A stretch of DNA of 64,000 nucleotides, from positions 28,008,295 through 28,072,294 of the forward strand of contig OU015524.1 in NCBI GenBank assembly GCA_907165065.1, read 5' to 3'. The notes under the pieces are model-generated. The model was not told the origin of the DNA and did no database searches. It saw only the letters and a program-made list of their open reading frames with translations. Positions 57,736 to 64,000 of the stretch are shown one piece after another. This DNA is from Caprimulgus europaeus (lineage: Eukaryota > Chordata > Aves > Caprimulgiformes > Caprimulgidae). The translations under genes were made by a program, and so were the position numbers. Numbering within the stretch: the stretch's first letter is position 1; each line of letters begins with the position of its first letter.

Positions 57736-60700
57736 GCATGGCAATATTTTTTCCAATTTATCCTTTATTCACTTTCCTTGCAGAACAGATCAGTTTGTAT
57801 CCTGTTCTAGTTTCAGTAGTTTCAGGTTTCTGCTTTTTTTTTTTTTTTTCTCCTTTGTCAGCTCTAGCTTTTCCTTTTGTGGATGCTTCTCTCTAATTTT
57901 ACAGGTTATTGTAGTGTTCTGCTAGGTTAAACCCCATTTATTCTTTTGTGAGTGAAGCTGTAGAGAAACATCATAGAGTGCCCCACTGAGAAATAAAAAC
58001 TAAACAAAATATAGTGTAGAATGTAGCAGAAACTGAAATGAAAGTATTGTCCCTAACGGCAGCAGAAACTGAATCTATTTCAGTGTACTGTTTCAATTGA
58101 ATAGGGAAAACATTTGTAACAGGTGAGGACTAATTTGCCTATAACTACCGATGAAGTGAAGAAGTGACCAAGAATGAGAGCTGACATCCTATTAATAGCA
58201 GTAAGGTGAAATTATTATGCAAGAACAGATATTTGTAATTAAAATCATTTGGAGGAGTGGTTCTAAGGAAATAAAAATACCAAAGTTGAATACTTGTAAT
58301 AACAATAATCAGAATTAGCAGTAAATATTGCCCTGCAACCTCCTGTTATAGCTGAGACAGTTTTGTAATGTTTTAGATGCTATGACACAGTGATTTATAA
58401 GCTTCTCTTCCTAAACGTTAGAGAGAAACAATATTGTATTGCCTTAATGTATTTCCTGCCTTTCCATGAACAGTTGTGACTGGCCTACTCACTTTGCAGT
58501 CAATTTCTGATAGGTTTTTAGATTGGTATTTAACCGTATAGTGACTGACATGACATAAACTCAACAGTGTACCTTGTCAGGTTGGTGGGAACATTTTTAA
58601 ATACTGCTGCATGAAGCATGAAAATGTAGCAAGCTATTTAAATGATTAACACAGTTGCTATTAGCAGGTATTAACGTTTTTTTATTGTAATAGCTAGTCA
58701 TATTTGGATTGTGATAACATTCAAAAATTATTCAGCACAACTGCAAAAAACCTACCAAAGTCTATAAATACTTCACTGGCAAGCAGAGACAACACTGTGT
58801 CACATTGGACATGCTAATTATGGAAGACCCTCAAACCAGATATCTTTTTTTTTTTTTCATAATTTCTGCTTTTTTTCCCCTCTCAAGCATTAGTTTTTTA
58901 ATTACTTTTTCCAATTGGCCTTCATTGATATTTCTTGGGTTTTCTCGTAGGACTCCAGAAAATACGACTGACTGCTATATTTATATCATGTGAGTATATG
59001 AGTGACATTAGATCATCTTTTTGGTCACTCAAAATTCTAAGTAGAATAGATCTTCTGTACCTTATGTGCCCAGTTTCAGCAAAGCCTCAAGCACTGAATT
59101 TTTTTATAGTGATATTCAGACTTATTTTCAGACTGGTTTTCTTGCATATTTTGTTTTACTCCTAAAGATATTGATGAGGAGTGCACAATAAAACTTCATT
59201 TATTCTAAAATCTAACCTCAATATCTGTACCTGTCTTTATTCTGCCTCTGTATTTGGATATTTTTTGTTCAGGAAGGAGGAATAGAATTGAGTTTCAGCA
59301 GATGTGATTATAATGTTTTAACATCCCTTAAGAGTGCTGAGTAATTTGCTCACCTTGTTCTTTACTTCTTTCTACTCTGAGGAGCCTGGGGAAAGTGTAA
59401 GCTCTGTTAGCTATTATGTATTTGCTAGGATTTTCTCCACTCCTGCAATATGAATAAACTTGTTTAGCAGTAATAAATCTGATAATGAATCTGCTGATTG
59501 GAATGCTTCATTATATTATTATGCCACTTCTTATTTCTATTGACCAGATTAGTATCCGTTGAATAAGTTAAGAAAATAAGGTATATGTGCAAGGGTTTTC
59601 TTAAGTGCCTTGGAGATGGGAGACAAACTAGGACACTGGCAGTAGCAAGGAAAGATGAAGAGATCCCTTAAGCCTCAATGAAAAGACTGAGAAGCTTGAA
59701 CTGGAATTTTCTTCCTTTGAAGAAATCTGTTAATGACAGGTCTTTAAGATCTCACTTTTCCTAATATCCTGAGCTATGGTAAAGATTGTTTGTTTTGGTT
59801 AAAGACTGTTTCACAAATGAAGGCTTGTAGGAATAACTAAGGTGTTGCCAAATTCTTTCTGTGCCATACATGACAACAGGACCAGAATAGCCCACTTAGA
59901 AACAGCAGTTAAAAAGACAGTTTCTATCAAACATAAGTTATTTTTATGCTTATTTGGGGGTGTTTGAGCTGTTTATAAAATCCAGATAGAGAAATCAACA
60001 TTTCTGAAAAATTCTAGAACAAATGATGAGGAGTGGGATCATACTGAGTTGTATAACATTTTCTTCTATAAAAATATTTTCTATTATATTTTGTGGGTCA
60101 TTTATAACCCAAAGGATTCATGCAAAAATCCAGAGCATTATTTTAACAATATAGAGGGAAATGAGACATAGCAGAATGATAATTGCTTACCATGAAGTAT
60201 GGATTAAAATGTAGTCAATGCCTTTGCTTGCTTCTAACTTTTGAATGAAGGCATGGTAATAGCATCAGGGTTCACATAGTGCAGACAATATTGCATGTAG
60301 TATTTCTGTCTCTTCTCCTAGTGATTTTAAATTCAAATTAGTTGTGTTCAGAATGTTAAACCAAAGAGATAGCACATGAAAAATGTATTTGCATAAAAAA
60401 TATTTATCCATCTAGGTGACATTGAGGGACATGTAGAGAAAAATATTTTCATCAACACCATCATTTGTACTGCAAACACATTGGACACAATGGTTGAAAG
60501 AAGGGCCTCAGTCACTGTGTAATCACATAATAAAAGGTAGTTCTTGTTCTAAATTTTGTGTTTAAAGTACATACATCAAGGAGAGGGAGGAGGAACACCA
60601 GACTGTGTCTGGAAAATGAGGCAAGAGAGTTTGAGTGCCTGGCTCAGTATCACTCAGGAAGCTGTATCAGCAGCAGGAACTACTCTCCCTAGAATCTCAG

Positions 60701-61424
60701 CCAGCACTTCAATAGCATTTTCTTAAGTAAAAAGGAAAACTGGAAGACAAATAAATTGGTTAACTTTTTATCTTCTTTCAATGAGAGGTTTAACTCAGTT
60801 TCAATTTGAAGTTCAGACGAAGGTTGTGTCTTGTCTTATTTTATCTAAATGAGTTCATCTGTCTCATATCACAGCTTTACTTTGTTATGCATTTTAGTCT
60901 TCTGGTCTTTTTCATGTGAGGTAGTAAATACTGTCTCTTTTCAACAGTTGAAATGTCAGGACATGGTCATTTTGAATGTGCAAGATGAAATCTGTGAAAT
61001 GCTGCATTTCTTTTTTCAATGATCTCTGGCATGAAATCAGAGTTCATTGGGCTAGAGGACTGGAAGTGACGTCTGGGGTCACTGGGTCTGGTGCAGTGAG
61101 TTCAGCCCAGTGCACAGGCACTATATCTTATAATCTCTTTCACATGCCCACAGACTGTTGGAATTTTTTTGGTCTTTGGGGTTTTCTTTTGGAAAGTTTG
61201 AAAACTTCATTGCAAACAGACACTAGATTAGGAAACACAATTTTGCACTTTGGTGGAGACTGAAGCCTAAGAGTCCTCAAACAGAAAAAAGCTCGCAGGA
61301 ACAATTTTATCTTGTGTAGGTGACCTGGGGTGGGGATATTGGTGCTGGATTCTGCCTCTCACATCAGTGGGTGCAGTGAGATTCTGACTTCACCACTGTT
61401 CCCCACCTCAGGGATGATGCCTGC
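57736..61424. other. Non-coding stretch with two T tracts
   Basis: T16 lies at 57834-57849 and T13 at 58845-58857; both generate poly-phenylalanine in spurious plus-strand frames. The remaining sequence is AT-rich and unique-looking. No gene, RNA gene or named repeat is recognised. Confidence 0.55.
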
Positions 61425-61522
61425 CTTATCTTTCTGCATCTAAGTTTCCCCATCTGTCCCTAAGAACAACAATGTAAAGTGCCTTCAAATCTGCTGGTGA
61501 ACAGCTTTATATAAGAACTGCA
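61425..61522. mobile_element. MIR/CORE-SINE-like fragment
   Basis: GCATCTAAGTTTCCCCATCTGT near 61436-61457 and then 'caatgtaaagtgccttcaaa' (61470-61489) and GCTTTATATAAGAACTG (61505-61521) match in order the conserved end of MIR/CORE-type SINEs. Those read '..ttccccatctgtaaa..gtaaagtgctttgaaatc..gcgctatataagaac'. The middle part has been lost or has diverged. The match covers two well-separated signature blocks, which makes chance unlikely. Confidence 0.55.
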
Positions 61523-62141
61523 TTCAGTCTGAGGCAGGCCAGACAAACCAGGCAGTTTTAACTTCTGTTATTTGTGAGTACTTTAAGAAAAATAATCTTG
61601 ATCCTGTCTTATATTTTTTTTATGATCACCAGTTTAAGTTGAAAAGGTCACTCCTTTCTCTTGTAGCCCAAGTTCTGTGTTTTTAAGTAGTTTCAGCATA
61701 TATCATGTCATAGAATGTCAGATACTACCTTAGTTCACACTTATTAAATCATTGTTTCTTCCTATCAGAAAGTTAAATTTTGTTAGAAATCTGTTCAGGT
61801 TTGCTTTCCTTTGGGAAAAAAATGAGGTCTTTAGTTTACAAAACATTTCCTCATCCAGAGCTTATTGACATCTACCAGATCAAGTTTTAGACAAACAGGG
61901 TGTTTTTTTAGTAGGGATTTATCACTCATTATATCTGATCTACAGATTCCTTTTTTTGTAAGAACTAAGAAATATTTTTTCACATCAGGCCTTTTTTGTA
62001 GACAGTCAGGCTTTTTTGAACATAATGGAATAGTGACATAACCTTCATTATAAAATCTCAAATGCTACAATACAATACATTTGCGTAAGTCTGGGAGAGG
62101 GAAACCAAACCAATTTATTGTAGCCTGTTGATTCACACTCA
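61523..62141. other. Non-coding stretch, nothing recognised
   Basis: The sequence is AT-rich. The minus-strand frame at 61831-62061 has no recognised similarity. Confidence 0.55.
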
Positions 62142-62201
62142 CATGCTGTGCAGTTCATGTGAAGGTCCCATTTACTTTTTCACATGAACTGCCACAGCAT
62201 G
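62142..62201. repeat. Near-perfect 22-bp inverted repeat (hairpin)
   Basis: The left arm 62142-62163 begins CATGCTGTG and ends CATGTGAA. The right arm 62179-62201 begins TTCACATG and ends CACAGCATG. All 22 left-arm bases pair with the right arm, which has a single extra base. The loop is 15 bases (62164-62178). Pairing stops at once beyond both arms, so there is no lower stem of the kind a canonical animal primary microRNA has. Possible readings are a MITE or palindrome remnant, a small hairpin RNA or a cruciform-forming site. Confidence 0.85.
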
Positions 62202-62266
62202 GTTTAAATAGAGATTTCTCTAGCAGTAGTGTTAAGGTTCCTCATTAACATCATTTCTGGAGTCAC

Positions 62267-62336
62267 TGGGCCAAGTATATCCCTAGTGCAATTCCACTGA
62301 TCTCAGTGGGGTTATCCTTGAGATATATTTGGTCCA
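62267..62336. repeat. 70-bp imperfect palindrome, amniote interspersed type
   Basis: The sequence is symmetric about 62301/62302. CCACTGA (62294-62300) faces TCAGTGG (62303-62309), GATATA-type strings face each other further out, and TGGGCCAA at the left end faces TTGGTCCA at the right end. It resembles the amniote palindromic repeat with the general form 'ttggcccac..gtaactccactga..tcagtggagttac..gccaa'. Decay is symmetric enough that both arms are still readable. It lies 65 bases from the hairpin at 62142-62201. Confidence 0.6.
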
Positions 62337-64000
62337 TTGTTTCTGCAGAATCTCTTTGTTCTTTTTTGATCTCTTTAAGAATTTTGTTACTTTGAACATT
62401 TCTCACATAGCAAGTCATCATGCTGAAAATTTAGCAACATTTATAAATAATTTCTCAGCTATTTCTACCTATTTGTACACTGAAATAAGATATTATGTCC
62501 AATAACATATTGTTATTTATTATTTTTGTTTTATAATCTACACATATGTCCTGTTTTCCAGGAAAACCAATAAATATTCTATGAGATTCTCTTCGTGTTT
62601 ATTTTATTTTTTAAAATTCCAAAACTTGACATGACTAACAAAAATAATCTGAGGCAGACTGTAGATGCATTTGGCATTATTTTCTTCCCAGCTCTATTGC
62701 TTGTAATTTTTGGAAACAAATAATAATTGAGTAGTGATACTCCCAGGCCAATATATTCTCACACTGAAAACTCTGAACTTGTCTAATGTTCTATATAAAT
62801 ACTGATTGTTTATCTTCATTAGTTTTGAGATTTTTTTATTTCTATTAGGAAAAAAAAAATGTATGCAACATTTAAAAAAAAAAGTTAAAATCAACTGATA
62901 TACAAAATTTTGCACAAGTTAGATTTACAGTTAATGACCATTCTGTACATTACACATATACATGTGAGTTACATGACTTAGATTTTGATTCAGGAGAATG
63001 AAAGTTCTGTTTAGGGAAGACAGCAAACTAAAATGAAATAATCTCTGTGATAAATGGTTGGGTAAATGGAAAACACATGTCATTCTCAAAACACGATCTC
63101 TTATTCCTTTCTGTATATTACTGCAGATTTGCACAGGTGTTTGGTGACCTTATTAATTTATATTAATTTTCCCAGCAAACTATGAACTCAGCACATGAAC
63201 CTCTTTATTTGTCTTTGCATTCAAAGACTCTCTCTGTCAAGTATTACAAAGATAATGCAGATACTACATACTAAATCTGGTTTTCACCAAATCCATATTC
63301 AGCAGAGGTAAGTGACTTGCACTGGGACCCCTGGTTCCCTGAGCTCTTAGTTATCTTGCTGTCAAGATCTTTTTGTTCTCCAAACTCTTAAAACAATTAA
63401 CTCCTAAGGTGAGATTGCATTCTGCAGGAAACAGCCTACAGGCTCCAGAGCAATTAAGCCTCTGCTTGTTGACTACTGCTTGCAGAAGTAACATTTGGGT
63501 CTGATGGTAACAAATGGGGATGGAAGTGTTCGCACGGAAAGCTCTGCTGCTAGCGTGGCCTTGGCTTTACACACAGACGCAGGCATTCAGGAAAGTGCTG
63601 CAAAAGAACTGCACCTGTGAGTTGCATTACTTACTCAGATACAGGGTTGTGATTTTTTTGCAGAATTTCCAGTCCCTTTGAGTATGTTATTAACATTGAA
63701 GGGAGAAATGATACTGCGTCTAAATAAGGATGTGAAAAACTTTTATTGAAAACTACTCAGAAGTAAAGCCTGTGTTCAAACTGCACACACAGGATTGGTT
63801 TATGTTTGTAGAGATTTATATGCGAGACAGAATGGAAAAATGTAATTTAGTTTTATTTAACATCTCTCTCAAAATACTAAAGACTGCTTTCAGATGAATT
63901 AGGTGCCGGTAAGTACAGTGACTATGTAGGCAAACATTAACAGCCAAGCTTCAGTCAGTTAACAGCCCCACATGTTATATTATGTGTTAAGAAACTGAAT
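62337..64000. other. Non-coding stretch to the window end, nothing recognised
   Basis: The sequence is AT-rich with short A runs near 62850-62885. Frames such as 62694-62915 and 62931-63134 (both minus) lack recognisable products. No repeat family or RNA gene is supported. Confidence 0.55.

Noticed and set aside
60915..60935. Let-7-like start (TGAGGTAGTA) near 60917
   Set aside because: Only the first ten bases resemble let-7; the following bases diverge and no opposing arm that would make a precursor hairpin is visible.

Overview
The window reads as vertebrate nuclear DNA, almost certainly from a bird. It is AT-rich and CpG-poor. Its recognisable interspersed repeats are mostly CR1-type LINEs, three of which carry avian-style 3' ends: a GGTTGGAAGGGACCT-type motif or its complement next to ATTCTATGATTCTATGA or ATTCTGTGAT tails. 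There is no sign of operons, ribosome binding sites or the dense coding of bacteria, and no Alu-like or L1-like load of the kind seen in mammals.

I found no host protein-coding gene that I can support. The open frames are short, overlap on both strands, lack recognisable domains and mostly sit where GC or strand bias lowers stop-codon density. The only coding-type sequence I recognise is a broken CR1 reverse transcriptase on the minus strand (about 29216-29930), with FADDTKL, LDFSK and MNFNKDKCKVLHLG motifs. The window is best read as intergenic or deep intronic DNA. No tRNA, rRNA, CRISPR array or known microRNA was recognised.

Layout. 1-5030: unremarkable AT-rich DNA with an A23/G-rich tract at 2233-2334 and a small hairpin at 4602-4627. 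5030-6170: a long, worn CR1/L3-like LINE on the minus strand. 6170-14490: mostly featureless, with a homeodomain-motif-rich stretch near 10250-10570, a purine tract near 12000, a T24 tract at 13269, a short inverted repeat at 14244-14270 and five evenly spaced GATA motifs at 14335-14384. 14490-14815: a second worn CR1-like remnant on the minus strand. 17030-17375: a strongly purine-biased block. 20206-20770: a GC-rich patch without an identity. 27441-27515: a short old LINE tail. 28889-29990: the CR1 with reverse transcriptase remains. 30000-46400: mostly unrecognised, with a minus-strand G-run cluster at 39955 and a short CR1 tail at 40045. 46412-46850: a well-preserved CR1 3' end on the minus strand. 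56563-56730: old palindromic and MIR-like fragments. 57055-57735: two CR1 3' ends from different subfamilies lying head-to-tail. 61425-61522: a MIR/CORE-like fragment. 62142-62336: a strong 22-bp-arm hairpin followed by a 70-bp imperfect palindrome.

The most interesting unexplained signals are the hairpin at 62142-62201, the phased GATA cluster at 14335-14384, and the conserved-element-like block around 10250-10570. None is shown to be functional. I did not find a new multi-gene system.
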